A program made the translations under genes and the position numbers. Shown here one piece after another: positions 1 to 11,425 of a DNA stretch of 64,000 nucleotides. Position 1 is the first letter of the stretch. Every line of letters begins with the position of its first letter. The notes under the pieces are model-generated. The model made no database searches. It was not told where the DNA came from and saw nothing but the letters and a program-made list of their open reading frames with translations. Source of the DNA: Epiperipatus broadwayi (Eukaryota; Onychophora; Udeonychophora; Euonychophora; Peripatidae); NCBI GenBank assembly GCA_028023455.1, contig JAQFVV010000205.1:1471353-1535352 (forward strand). The letters are read 5' to 3'.

Positions 1-864
1 AAATTAAAATTAATAACTTACGATATTTCGCGATTACATTTATATTGCGTTGATGGCCTTCATATCTGAATTATTAGCGTATTTTTAATCCATTATATTA
101 GGGTTATAAGGCTGATAAAGATTTTCTGCCTTTATCGCTTTGTGTAAACTAGTAAATTGATCCGAAAATAAAAATAAATTCATCTAATTTTAAAAATAAT
201 TGTAAAAAATTCAAATTTTATCCGATATCTATGTAAGATACATCATTTGAAATGTAAAATGGAGTAACAAATGCTGGGATTTCTGTTGACATCATGCTTA
301 TAGGTTTTGCACAGTTTAAAAAGAAAAAATTTCAACCCATCGGCTGAAGCGAACGGTTAATCCTCCAATGATTCAAGCAGTTAAATTTATTTAATGATTA
401 AAGTTTAGCAATAAAACATATATAATATATAATAAGATTTAAAATAAATATTATACAATCTTTCTTTGTTTAATGTGTCATTCTTTTAAAATATAATGTA
501 TGTGAATATTGTGGCAATAGCAAGTATATCTTTCATTGGTGTTGTATTAGTTTAAAAATAATTATCAATGATAATATCTTCTATGATAATAATAATAATA
601 ATAATAGTAATAATATTATACTTTGTTACTCAATCAAATATAATAAAAATAATATCTAAGTAATCTTTAAGAAACATGTACTAAATAAGTAATATTCAAA
701 TTATTAATTTCTGTGGATAATGCATGTAGAATAAAAAATCAAATAAGCAACATGCAGATAGATTAGTTTCATAAACAACAATTAACAAATTTATTTATAA
801 ATTAATAATATTATACTATTACAATATAACAACATAATATAAAAAAATGTTTACAACAGTAAAA
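1..864. other. AT-rich intergenic or intronic DNA, nothing recognised
   Basis: The stretch is AT-rich, with an ATA-type microsatellite at about 586-612. I see no coding or repeat structure. Confidence 0.6.
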
Positions 865-1325
865 TAAGAATTAAACCACTAAACATCACATGATCACCAT
901 CTCTTATACTAGCACATATTTGTTATTAAACAAGGCAAAACTCTTTATACAGTAGTGCCACCCTGTGACAACCAGTGTAATCAATGGAAGAGATGGTGAT
1001 CATGTGATGTTTAGTGGTTTAACAACAATCCTGCTTAATAGGATAGTGGGGGTTATGGTTGCTAAAGAGCCAAAGACACCAAAAGGTATGGCTGCTGAAC
1101 TGAGTTCAGACCCATATGATTTTATAAGCTATTGAGCTTAGATTGAAAATATTGTGTTTTCAATTTCATTCTCATAGTTTTGTATAGTTAAATAGAGATA
1201 AAAGGTGGCTGCTGGAGGGGTTGCATTAGATCCTAAGATCTAGGTGCAGTGCTCTCAGATCCGAGGCTCCTCACTGATGAAGGCCACAAGGGTGACACTT
1301 CTGTATGGAGAGTTTTGGCTTGTAA
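865..1325 (+). repeat. Retrozyme/PLE-like repeat unit A with decayed hammerhead
   Basis: The unit opens with a palindrome: the arm at 868-897 is repeated inverted at 985-1016 around a decayed middle. The following block, 1017-1285, is homologous to 1880-2130: both contain the blocks AATCCTGC, AATAGGATAGTGG, CCAAAGACACCAAAA and GAGATAAAAGGTGG. It ends in the first half of a hammerhead core, CTGATGA at 1274-1280 after stem-I strand TCCTCA, but the GAAAC half is lost. It is a degenerate relative of the two units at 1525-2275. Confidence 0.6.
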
Positions 1326-1524
1326 AATAAGAATTAACATTATTTAACATAATATATATATATATGTACATTTACAGCAAATCTCACCAATAATTACAAA
1401 AAATAAAATAAGATAGCCTTCACTCTGGCCATTTTAAAATAAAATAAAACTTACAACATTAATGACAATATGTGATCTTCATTCAGTAAAATAATAATCT
1501 ATTATTTGTATTAGGAATAGTTAA

Positions 1525-1797
1525 TAAACATCACTTGACCACCTCCTCTTATGCTTGTGTATAGCTGTTGTTAAAACAGGCAAATCTCACTATATATATT
1601 GCCACACACAGCAAGCTAGAGTAATCAATGGATGCCAGAAAGAAGGCTTGTGCATAAAATCCCCATCTAGTGCCTACTCATTCAATATCCCCAGACTAGT
1701 TTCTGGCTTATGGCCTTCGTCAGTGAGGAGCCTTGGATCTCAGAGCACTGCATCTAGATCTTAGGATTCTCCAGCAACAACCTTTTATCTCCATTTG
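1525..1797 (-). repeat. Retrozyme/PLE-like repeat unit B (inverted)
   Basis: This is the reverse complement of most of unit C. It includes the ribozyme at 1688-1729, the GTAGGCACTAGATGGGGA block, the block TGCACAAGCCTTCT, and the flank with CACAAGCATAAGAG. With unit C it forms an inverted pair. The long 5' part present in unit C is missing here. Confidence 0.65.
1688..1729 (-). ncRNA. Hammerhead-type self-cleaving ribozyme motif, copy B
   Basis: Read on the minus strand: stem-I strand UCCUCA, core CUGACGA (1717-1723), a stem-II hairpin GGC/GCC flanked on each side by a single A, core GAAAC (1699-1703), a two-base loop, and GUC (1694-1696), then the second stem-I strand UGGGGA. Stem I pairs along all six positions (one G-U). 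This is the type I (open stem I) layout with a minimal stem III known from Penelope-like elements and metazoan retrozymes. All invariant core bases are present. The A-A pair between stem II and the core is non-canonical and could weaken activity. Activity itself is inferred, not shown. Confidence 0.7.
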
Positions 1798-2271
1798 TGG
1801 CAATATATATAGTGAGTTTTGCCTGTTTTAACAACAGTTATACACAAGCATAAGAGAACGTGGTCATGTGATGTTTATTGGCTTAAAACCAATCCTGCCT
1901 AATAGGATAGTGGTGGCTATGGTTATTAAAGAACCAAAGACACCAAAATGAATGGGTACTGAACTGGGTTCAGACCCATATCACTATATAAAGCTAATGG
2001 GCTTGGATTGAAAACCTTAAGGTGTCTTCAATTTAAGACTCATAGTTTTGTAGTTAAATGGAGATAAAAGGTGGTTGCTGGAGGGTTGAATTAGATCCTA
2101 AGATCTAGATCCAAGGCTCCTGACTGACGAAGGCTATAAGCCAGAAACTAGTCTGGGGATATTGGATGAGTAGGCACTAGATGGGGATTTTATGCACAAG
2201 CCTTCTGGCATCCATTGATTACTCTAGCTTGCTGTGTGTGGCAATATATATAGTGAGTTTTGCCTGTTTTA
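1798..2271 (+). repeat. Retrozyme/PLE-like repeat unit C with 33-bp direct terminal repeats
   Basis: The near-identical 33-bp block beginning TGGCAATATATATAGTGAG occurs at 1798-1830 and 2239-2271, defining a 441-bp monomer that contains one hammerhead (2118-2159). A monomer with a partial second copy is the arrangement expected from retrotransposition of a circular or multimeric RNA. A similar but imperfect sequence, GGAA(A)TAGTTA.., flanks the B-C pair at about 1513 and 2275, perhaps a decayed target duplication. No open reading frame of note lies inside. Confidence 0.65.
2118..2159 (+). ncRNA. Hammerhead-type self-cleaving ribozyme motif, copy C
   Basis: Core CUGACGA (2124-2130), stem II GGC-loop-GCC bounded by A on both sides (2131-2143), GAAAC (2144-2148), loop UA and GUC (2151-2153). 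The stem-I strands are 2118-2123 and 2154-2159. A C-to-G change in the 5' strand relative to copy B leaves one mismatch in stem I; a distal CCAA/UUGG pairing can extend it. All invariant core residues are intact. Confidence 0.7.
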
Positions 2272-2275
2272 ATTG

Positions 2276-5200
2276 GAAATAGTTATAATAAATTTCTCAC
2301 TTTCTAAGAAAAACTTAATATCACACTTATACTGTTATAAAATATACTTTTTACTATGTAGTGCATCAATATAAGTTTATATTTAAAATACACTTATATT
2401 AAAATTCAACAAATAGAATATTAAAAAAAGAAAATTATTTAAAACTTTCTTTGCAGTTTAGTAAAGTAGCATCTTGATGTTTGAATATCAGAAACTTTTA
2501 AATAAAAATATGAATATCTCTCTATAAATAATTAACTATTTATGCAAAATGTTTAAGAGATAATTTCATAAATTTTTGTAATTTAAATGCGTTTGAATTA
2601 CTTATAATAAAATTTAAAGAACTATCTATAAATTATATTGCTTGACATTTGTATTATTTTTGTTTTCATAACATTCAAAATCATTTTCACTACTCTCACT
2701 TTCATTCCGATTTGAATATGCATCTGTTTAAGCTAAGCGATATCTACTTGTGGAAACATCCATGGATTCCTCTTATATTTTATATTATGACAATCATCTC
2801 AACATCAGTTGCGAAGAAATTTCCGTATACTTCATCTTGCCCTCTCACAAATTATCAACTTCAAACAGTTTACTCGTTACTTTTCCAACTTATAAAACTA
2901 TCCTCTGATTCCTGTTGTGATAGATAATGATTAAAGTGTAGGGTATAGAATAATAATAAGAATGACTCAAAAGAATAAGATAATATCATCATGGATATAG
3001 TGCAAATCATAATAATAGGTCCGTATTCATCGGGCACCTAAGATTCAAATCATGGCTTTATTATAGCACTTATTGATGATAAGGAAATGCATCTATCCAT
3101 GGAAAATGATATACAACCCTATGTTATCTGTATATTTTAATAACTTTAAAAAGTATGGAAATATAATTTACATACAACAGTTTTTAATTTATCCCTAACA
3201 TCTAGAATTTCATATGAATAATTTTCCGACCACCATCTTATATCTTCCCCACTGAATAACTCACTTAACATCGTAAAATATACAAACCGCATTCTAAAAT
3301 AATTTCCAAAACAACAAAGATCTAAATTCATGTCAAGATGGGTTTTTTTTTAAAGTTTTCATGCAGAAATGATCTTCATAAATATACATCAGTACTATAC
3401 ATTTATTTATTATATAATTTAGAGATCAATATTCCTTTTCTGTATTTTAACAGATAACATTCACAAAGATAAAATATTAATAAATTAAAGATGTTATCTA
3501 ATGTATGCATATTCAAGCGTTCACATTAAATAAATATTTAAAATATTCTTTAATGTTTTCCAACATTATTCGTCCACATACATCAACTCTTTTATAAAAA
3601 ATACACACGATGATCATTTCTATCAACGGTTCATTCCACTGTTTAATATTAAATTCAAGCAATATGAAATACTAATTTAACATATTAGTTAAGATATATC
3701 ACTTTAAAAAAAAAAAAAAATTAAGCAAGATGTAATCTAAATAATTAAAGGAAATTAGCAATGATCTCAAACATTATTAAGATCATTCATGGCGATCTGC
3801 TTCTTGGATCAAAAAAAAAAAACAAAACAATTACGATTGTAATTTACCTTGTTCAGAAAATTACTTTCTGGATACCCATTTTTATTATTTAACATTCTAA
3901 TAATAATAAAATTAATCTATTCTAAGATTAAATTTAAAATATAATAACAAAAGGTTTAGTTTTAAAATTTAAAAAAAAAAAAAAAGTAAAATTCTAAATA
4001 CTAACATTATATTTAACAAAAAAAAAAAAATGATAAAGGTTTTAAGATATGAAAAGATTTTTTTCTCTCCTCCTGCTTGTAAGTTGAATGCTTGTCAGGA
4101 ATTTGCTTATCAGGAATTGTTCTGTTTCCTACTTATGGGGAAAGCTTTGTGCACAATCATACTCCTGTCTTGGCACTATTAAAAAAAATGCAGAAGTAGT
4201 AATATAAAATCCATTAAAATCCAAGAAGAATATTAAAATCCCGAAAAGATAAAATGTTTATTTTAGTTCTTTCTGAAAATTTTTATTCAGGCATTTAATA
4301 TCTTCATAGAATAATAATTCAAAATTCATTGTATATGTAATATTTTCTTAGGTATGTTTTGGCTGTTGTCTATAGCAGATATATTGCAGTAAATGTAAGT
4401 AATATTCATATTTTCCATCAGTCAAAAACATTGGTAGCAGACATATAATATAAACTATTTATTTAATACATTTATCAGCAGACATGTAGTTTATGTATTA
4501 AAATAAATATTTCTTTCTTTAAAAGATTTATGATTTTTATCATTTTAAATGTATATCTTTTCACTAAATATTTTTCTTATCCAAGTAAAAAACAGCTTAA
4601 TCATTCAAAACATTTATTATCTGATATAATTTCAATCTTTTAAAAAGACATATCAGAATTCATTTATTCCAAATAAAGTTATTTTAAAGTATATAATTTA
4701 TTTATTGTATTGATCAATAGCAAGTCCTTTTAAAAGCGTAAAAGATATTCAAAAATCATATTCTTCAATCTGTCTTTGAATACATTGTTTTAAACGTAAG
4801 ACCATTTTGATTACTTTAAAGACAAATTAAATGTGAATTAGTACTATCAATTATATATAAAAAAACAGTCATCCATTGTGTTATAAAACATTTTAAATTC
4901 AGTTTTTAAACTTAGATGCCGAGTCTTAATTTTCTTTTCTTTTTTTTCAAATTTAACACTATGATAAAGATTTTTAATATATATCCGATTTTTCTTAATT
5001 GACTTTAATGAATTATTTTTATTGTAATATGATAAAGTTATTGCAAAAAAAAAAAAAATGCTCAAAGTTCTTACATAAACCTCCTCTCTTGTGGAATATA
5101 TTCTTTGGCATTTAGTATTCAGGTAATCATGGAATAGCCACCACATCCCACTTGATGGCGCTGTTACTAAACAAAAACGAGTCAATATAACATCCCCTGG

Positions 5201-5719
5201 CGCGATATTTAAATGATTCAATACAACATTTTTTTAATAAATGTGTTTTTAATTTCATTTATTTTAACAAAAAAATGAACCTTTTTTTAAATATGTGTTT
5301 TTAATTTGATATTTTTTATCTAAAAAGAAACTTTTTCTGGAAATGTGTTGTTAATTTAGCTAATTTGAAATAAAAGCAATCTTTTTGTTGAAAAAAAAAT
5401 GTTTGTTATTGATTTCCTGCCCGCCCTCCTTTTTAACTATAACACACAAAAAAAAATGTTTGTAATTGTATTTTCTCCCACTCATTTTTAACTATATCGA
5501 TTTTTTTAAAATTAAATATAAAGCCAAAACTAATTTTATTCTTGTTATAACTTAGCAGAAACATGTATTTAGTCAACAAACGTAAAACGTTTCATTCATC
5601 AGTATTTCAAGAAATAATACTAGCACATTTTTTTGATTGAAAAATGTTTTAATAAAAATAAACAAAATATAACTATTGCATACAGTTAGAATAATTACAT
5701 TGTAAATATAAACTTTAAC
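2276..5719. other. AT-rich non-coding DNA
   Basis: I see no recognisable gene or element. Poly-A/poly-T runs occur near 3706, 3811, 3971, 4020 and 5046. The open frames here are low-complexity and show no family motif. A short GAAACG-containing motif near 5588-5612 (minus strand) is discussed under rejected items. Confidence 0.5.
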
Positions 5720-6475
5720 AACAACTGGAACACTGTCCTGATGAGAATGTTGATCCAGCTGCTGCTGCTGGCTCTTGCCTACTGCTTATTTCTTTTAATA
5801 TGGACATGAATAAATCTTCGCCTCTGTGCATGCGGCACCACAGAAACTCTGTCAGGTAATTGTCAATATCTTTTCTGGCTGTGCCACGTTATCTCTTATT
5901 TTTCTACTTGAGTAAATCCCACAAGCACTCTATATTTTGGGTGTGCACACCTGGTGTGGGGTCAACGAAATTGTAGCGGTGGTTTACTCGAAGATGGTGG
6001 AAACCGGCGCTCTCCAGCTGTGATGTTGGATAACCTCTCCAGCAATCGGATATAACAATGGATCCACATTTAACATTGTCGCAGAGTGCTTTAACGAGAT
6101 TGGCTGCAGAGCGGGAGGCGACAGTCACGGCGAAGCATTCCCCTGTCTCACGGCAGATACCTCCGAATAGCCGCTGTTGTGGGAGTATCCTGCTCTGGTT
6201 GTTTTTCCGACATGTAAACAATGTCTCATCTACCTCCACCATCATATTTGGTCCATCTATTTTAATACAGGGATGACACAGTAGACTCTCAGCACAGTTT
6301 GTGCAGGCCAGCGTTCCAAGAGATAACGACGTCTCTGGAAATTTGCACCTCCTCATGAGCATGTTGGACTGTCAAATCATCACAAGCCCAGTAATAGATG
6401 ACTTGTAACGCTTTGACAAAAGAAATTCTCGAGCCCTCGAAAAAGCTACCGTTTCGAAGAGAACAGGTACGTCGA
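5719..6475 (-). pseudogene. Decayed ISXO2/Merlin-like DDE transposase
   Basis: The minus-strand protein resembles the ISXO2-like (IS1595/Merlin-related) transposase domain found in many invertebrate proteins. A zinc-ribbon-like stretch FKCKSPACRRTCSLRNGSFF and a helical segment (VIYYWACDDLT) lie at about 6300-6475. After a frameshift near 6295-6300 the catalytic core follows: VEVDETLF (first D), ISDCWRGYP (second D), VNHRYNFVDP, and NIECLWDLLK (E). Two further in-frame stops follow at about 5904 and 5891, then the tail reads through RKDIDNYLTEFLWCRMHRG to a stop near 5719. The catalytic D, D, E are all present, but one frameshift and two nonsense codons make this copy non-functional. I could not find convincing terminal inverted repeats or a target duplication. 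Confidence 0.75.
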
Positions 6476-6699
6476 CAGGCAGGTGACTTGCACTTAAATG
6501 TATACCCTATCTAGCTCTTTAACACCATATCCACTCCGCATATTCACTGTCTCGCAGAAGGGAGCATATGATGTAGTTGTAAAAACGCCACCGCCTCGGC
6601 CTCCGTGGCTGGCAATTCTGAAAAGGGTCAATATTTTGACTATACTTGCGGCCATTTTAGAATTCTCGAATGTAAAATCTCGTGACTGATGTTACTTTG

Positions 6700-7972
6700 C
6701 CAGATAAATTGTTAAAAACACCCTTCCCCAAATTTTGACAATTGACCATGTCTACAGTGATTGTTGTTTGCAATGTTAAAATTTAAAATAACAACTGCCA
6801 CATACATTGAAAGAAGTTAAAAAAATGTAAAATAAACATTTGCAGAATTACTTACACTTCAATTCTACAATCCCAAAAGAAAACAAATACTGTAAATGTA
6901 AATTGCGAAACTTTCGAAGAAAATGCTAACCATAGTGAAGGTGTCAAAGAGTGACTTTTTTTTGGGAAAGATAAGGGTCGCGAGAAAAATAACTCAAAAT
7001 AGGTATATATGTTATGGTATAATATTACTGACAGCATATATATGTAGGCCTACTAATTGGTATGCCTAGTAAATGGCATTTTAATGTGCTTTTACCTAGG
7101 TAAAGTGCCATTGGGCAGCGTAAGGCGACTAATCCACGACAACCAGTGTTCATTATCCCAATATTTAAATAGCTACTATCGCGTTTATAGAATTATTGAG
7201 GTCCTAATCTAAGTTCAGATAAGAGTAGACTGACAGGGAAATTTGGTGTTTAGTGAATCATTTAAATAATTATTCAAATTATATTTTTCAATAACACTTT
7301 TAAGTAAAATAATAATAATGAAAAAGAAATTACTACTGCCACAATATAAAAAAAATATAGTTATAAATTTTAAACTAAATCTATCTTAATTCGAATCTGT
7401 AAATCACTGTATCTCTGAAAATCTCTAAATCACTGTCTAGATTGGCTTAAACCTCTTTTTTACTGGCCTTAATCTAATGATTTTATTGATCAATGCTGCT
7501 TGTACAAATCTGCTAATTTACATAAGTACATCAATATCATTTTTTAAAATTAAGTTTTAAAATTATGAGTCATGAATTATTAAATATCAAATTATTTAAT
7601 ACTTTAAATATTAAATATTTTTATCTAGAAATTAAATATTCTTTTAAAATGATTTTTAATATTCTAATGATCTAAAATTTATTAAAAAAAAATACTACAC
7701 CTAAATAAAATAATAATAATTTTTTAATTATTACTTTTTTAATAATATCTCTAGACTTAATATTTGTTACACTTTATTGTGTATCAAAACAAGCTAAAAT
7801 TTAAGTTTTCTTTCACTAACTTTTTATAAGCCTATATATTCACACAATCACCTTCTAATCATGTGATACTTTCAGCACACTTTAAACTAATATTAAATTA
7901 ACTTACCATTTAATAAACAATGTTTTAAACAAAATAATTACTTTAAACCTATAATATAAAATAAAAAATAAA
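6700..7972. other. AT-rich non-coding DNA
   Basis: No coding signal or recognised repeat was seen. Confidence 0.5.
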
Positions 7973-7974
7973 TC

Positions 7975-8899
7975 CTAGATATAATAAAATATCTTTATCT
8001 AACAACAAAATTATATATAACAATAGCTGTAATATAATCATAACATATAAAAGCTCTTTTCGGCAAATTTTAAATTTTTGCCCTTTTCAGTATGTCGTAA
8101 CTACAAAAATAAACTATATTGCATACATAGTGACAACCACTGCCTCTATATAAAATTAGCACAAGCCTATAATTTATGCTTAAATATCTTTATAATAACA
8201 CATATTATACAACCCTCCATTCATTTTTCATTATCCAATTATTAGTTAAATTAATTGACGTTTTATAAATGTTCATACAATTATTTCTGTTATAATTAAT
8301 GTAATTGGTTTCATATATCTTCCTTCTATTAATTTCTTTAATATAATTTAATGGACATTTATTCTTAACATAATCTATTCTGTGTCCATATTTTAAGTAG
8401 TGAACATATAATGCAGATCTGTCATCTCTCCTATTAATAGCATTATTACGTTCTTTAGCCCTTTTTTCTAATTGTTTTGCTGTATATCCATAATAAATCA
8501 TACTGCAATCCCTACAAGTAATTTTATATACTATACCCTTTTTATATTTTATATCATCTTTTATTTTATAATTCCCTACTAATATATCAAGATTTTTACT
8601 GTTTGCCCATCCTATTTTAATATATTTATCTATATAATTTTTATTTGTATTTTTTAATAATGTATTATAAATTTTAAGAACATATGAAAGTTTTATCCAT
8701 TTTATATTTTCTGGTTCACTATTATTGCTAAATTATTTTGTTTATAATTAAAGAATATATTTTTAATGCTTCTAGGGTTATAAAATTTGCTGAAAAGAGC
8801 TTTTATATGTTATTTTTATATGTTATGATTATATGACTATATTACAGCTATTGTCATATATCATTTTGTTGTTAGATAAAGATATTTTATTATATCTAG
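7975..8899 (-). mobile_element. Penelope-like element fragment bounded by inverted repeats
   Basis: A roughly 96-bp left arm (7975-8070, beginning CTAGATATAATAAAATATC) is repeated inverted at 8784-8899; the right arm carries about 20 extra bases. Between the arms is only the GIY-YIG endonuclease part of a PLE, with no reverse transcriptase. Next to the left arm, on the minus strand at about 8056-8090, CUGAAAA-GGGC..GCC-GAAAAG looks like a decayed hammerhead, as PLE terminal repeats usually carry. Whether the arms are PLE pseudo-LTRs in inverted orientation or a later rearrangement cannot be settled here. Confidence 0.65.
8205..8735 (-). pseudogene. PLE GIY-YIG endonuclease domain (C-terminal part)
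   Basis: The minus-strand frame is open from about 8735 to the stop at 8205. It reads KGIVYKITCRDCSMIYYGYT, the GIY-YIG signature of PLE endonucleases with the CxxC just before it. RAKERNNAI follows, then SALYVHYLKYGHRID and a terminal EINRRKIYETNYI helix with its glutamate. In PLEs this domain follows the reverse transcriptase and nicks target DNA. Just upstream, YNPRSIKNIFF in another frame (about 8735-8785) continues the linker, showing a frameshift. No reverse transcriptase follows before the inverted repeat, so the copy is truncated. Confidence 0.8.
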
Positions 8900-9379
8900 A
8901 ATTTATTTTTAATTTGCAAAAGCAACATAAATGATTTATTCCTTGTATTTTAGATGTTCGAATATAAAATAATTATTACTATAATTAAGCTATTCTATCT
9001 CTAGTATTTTCTAACTATAATAAATAAAAAATAATATCTTTTAAACAATTTATTGTATCATTTTATAATTAATTCATCTCTAAATGAATTCAAACTATTT
9101 AATATATCTTTATAAGCTTTTATCTACTGAGTTTGAACCCCTACTTCCTATAATATCAAAATTATATGCTAGAAAATAATTCTAAATTTAAAACTTTTTT
9201 TAATATAACTACTTTTCCAACTCTACCTATTTATCACTATCTCATATAAAGGGGACAATATATTCCCTTGCTATCTATTAATGCTATCTCTTCTTAATCT
9301 TTCTATTGCTCTCTCCATTTTTCTCAAATTAAATACCCTACAGCAACTATCCCCCCATGGACATTTCCTCTCCATGGAC

Positions 9380-9736
9380 ATTTATCCCCTAATTGTGCTT
9401 GACTTTTAACCATGTTTACACATTGGTTTAAATTTTCTTATATATAGAAAGTTACATAACATTTTCTTTCCTTGTAATTTTTAACATATTTTTTATTATC
9501 TGAATATTTTTTTCACAATTCATTTTCTGTCCAGTTTCCAAAAGATATATATATGGCACTGACCTTATATATTTTTTATTAATTGCCGTATTATGCTCCT
9601 TTCTTCTTTCCATGATAGTCTTTCCTGTCTGACCTATAATATATCATACTGCAAGGTCACAACTAATTTTATAAACTAACCCTACCCTATTTTTAATATT
9701 ACCCATTTTTTTTAGTTACACATCCATTTCCCTAAA
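9380..9736 (-). mobile_element. PLE endonuclease fragment, minus-oriented arm of a head-to-head pair
   Basis: Minus-strand translation gives IIGQTGKTIMERRKEHNTAI (9582-9660), then INKKYIRSVPYIYLLETGQK and IIKNMLKITRKENVM, a PLE GIY-YIG domain with stops and frameshifts. The inner part (9582-9736) is repeated inverted at 9769-9909 around a 32-bp spacer. The outer part (9385-9500) matches, inverted, 16650-16765, which places the other half of the pair beyond the nested RTE. Confidence 0.7.
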
Positions 9737-9768
9737 GGTATTAAGATAGGCTGGAAAAATAATAAATG

Positions 9769-9945
9769 TTTAGGGAAATGGATGTGTAACTCAAAAAGGA
9801 TGGATAATATTAAAAATAGGGTAGGTTTTGTGATCTTTTCAATATGATGTATATAGGTCAGACAGGATAGACTGCCATGGAAGGAAATAAGGAACATGAT
9901 AAGGCAATGTAACATGAGGACCATATATACATTCTTTAAATCATC
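9769..9945 (+). mobile_element. PLE endonuclease fragment, plus-oriented arm (5' part)
   Basis: The plus strand reads MMYIGQTG, a stop, then TAMEGNKEHDKAM, the same GIY-YIG segment as the opposite arm. The coding similarity stops near 9945, where the RTE 3' end (an ATC-rich run, 9947-9957) begins; it resumes at 16645. The two arms would form a long hairpin in single-stranded form. Confidence 0.65.
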
Positions 9946-11425
9946 ATCATCAATCATTATCAATCCGCTGCAGGATGAAGGTCTCTCCAAGTTTACTCCA
10001 TCTTCTCCGATCTTTAGTTTCTCTTCTTCACATCACCCCTGCACACTTTCTTATTTCATCCATCCATTTCACATGTGGTCTCTTTCTGGGTCTTTTACAA
10101 TCTCTTGGCATCCAGTTTAAGATTTCAATTGTCCATCTATTATCATTTCTTGTAGCAATATATCCAGCCCAACTCCACTTCAGTCTTTTAATTTTTTTAA
10201 TGAGGTCAGTAACACTTGTTTGTTTTTTTACCCATATATTGCGTTTTTGATCTCTTTTTGTTACTCCTAACATGCATCGCTCCATACTTCTTTGAGGGGT
10301 CTGAAGTCTTTGTATTGCTTTTCTATTAAGTGTCCAAGTCATAGATCCATAAGTAAGAACTGGCCAAACACATTTATTAAAAACCTTCCTTTTCAAATAC
10401 ATAGGCATATTTTCTTTTAGTATCAAGTTATTTCTACCAAAAGCACTCCAACCAAGTTTAATTCTATGATTAATTTCATCCATTATGTTTCCATCAGTGT
10501 TAATAATCTGACCAATGTATTTGTAGCTGTTAACTTCTAACTCATCATAATCAATCTTTATTTTCATATTTTGAGAAAATTCATTAAACATTACTTTAAT
10601 CTTTTTAACATTTATCTTTAGTCCTACTTTCCTATTTTCATCTGATAACTCCTGCAACTCTAAAGCATTATTTGCAAAAACAATTATATCATCTGCAAAA
10701 TCTAGATGACTTAAATAATCTCCATTTACTTTCACTCCTTTAGCTTCCCATTTTAATTTACAAAATACTTTTTGCAGCACTGTTGTAATAAAGTTTTGGA
10801 GATATGGAATCACCCTGTCTTACACTCTTCTCAGTGTTGGCTTTCCTAGTATCATTATGTAATCTGATTGTTGCTGTTGCATTTTTATAAATATTTTTTA
10901 AAATATGACAGTATCGTGGATTTATACCTTGATGATTCAAAGTTTTAATCACCGAAGAAATGTTTATAGAATCAAATCCCTTTTCATAATTTACAAATCC
11001 AAAGCATAATGGCAACTCATATTCATTTGTCCTTTCTATAATTTCTCTCAATACCTGGATATGATCTACTGTATTAAACCACTTTTAAATCCAGTTTGTT
11101 CTCTTGGTTGGTGGAAATCCAGTGTTCTCTGTAGAGGAAGAGGAATTGTAATTATCTTAGTAAAAATTTTGTATAAAACTACCGATAGGTCTGTAATTTC
11201 TAATGTCTTCTTTATCACCTTTTTTAAATATTAATACTGCATTCTTTCAATCATCTGGTACATCTTTATCATTTAGACATTTGGTATATAATTTTGCTAA
11301 AAAAATTTCTATTACTTCACCTGCTTCTTTTAAGATATCAATTATAATTCCATCATTTCCTTTCTTCATAAATTTAGTTGCATGTCTCACTTCATTTAAA
11401 ATTCTGGGCAATTCAAATGTGTACC
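9946..11425 (-). mobile_element. RTE-type LINE, RT domain and 3' end (interrupted copy)
   Basis: Decayed minus-strand coding. From N to C: EVRHATKFMKKGNDGIIIDI (11330-11400), VPDDWKNAVLIFKKGDKE and IRNYRPIG (RT fingers), FGFVNYEKGFDSINISSV (motif A), VRQGDSISPKLY (motif B), LDFADDIIVFANN (catalytic FADD, about 10690), then a C-terminal region with GRNNLILKENMP, LTYGSMTWTLNRKAIQRLQT, TKRDQKRN and RPHVKWMDEI. This is the RTE/BovB-like arrangement. The 3' end is an ATC-rich run at 9947-9957. Several frameshifts and stops separate the open pieces (10028-10813, 10758-11051, 11080-11425). The 5' continuation lies at 16065-16640, because another LINE inserted at 11425/16065. Confidence 0.8.

Noticed and set aside
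2649-2927. 92-codon plus-strand ORF
   Set aside because: Composition reflects AT-rich DNA; no recognisable domain.
4847-5221. 124-codon minus-strand ORF
   Set aside because: Low-complexity Lys/Asn/Phe-rich translation of AT-rich DNA, with no family motif and no splice or promoter support.
5570-5630. Minus-strand CTGATGAATGAAACG as a hammerhead
   Set aside because: There is no stem II between the two core parts. It may be a PLE-terminus remnant, but this is not supported.
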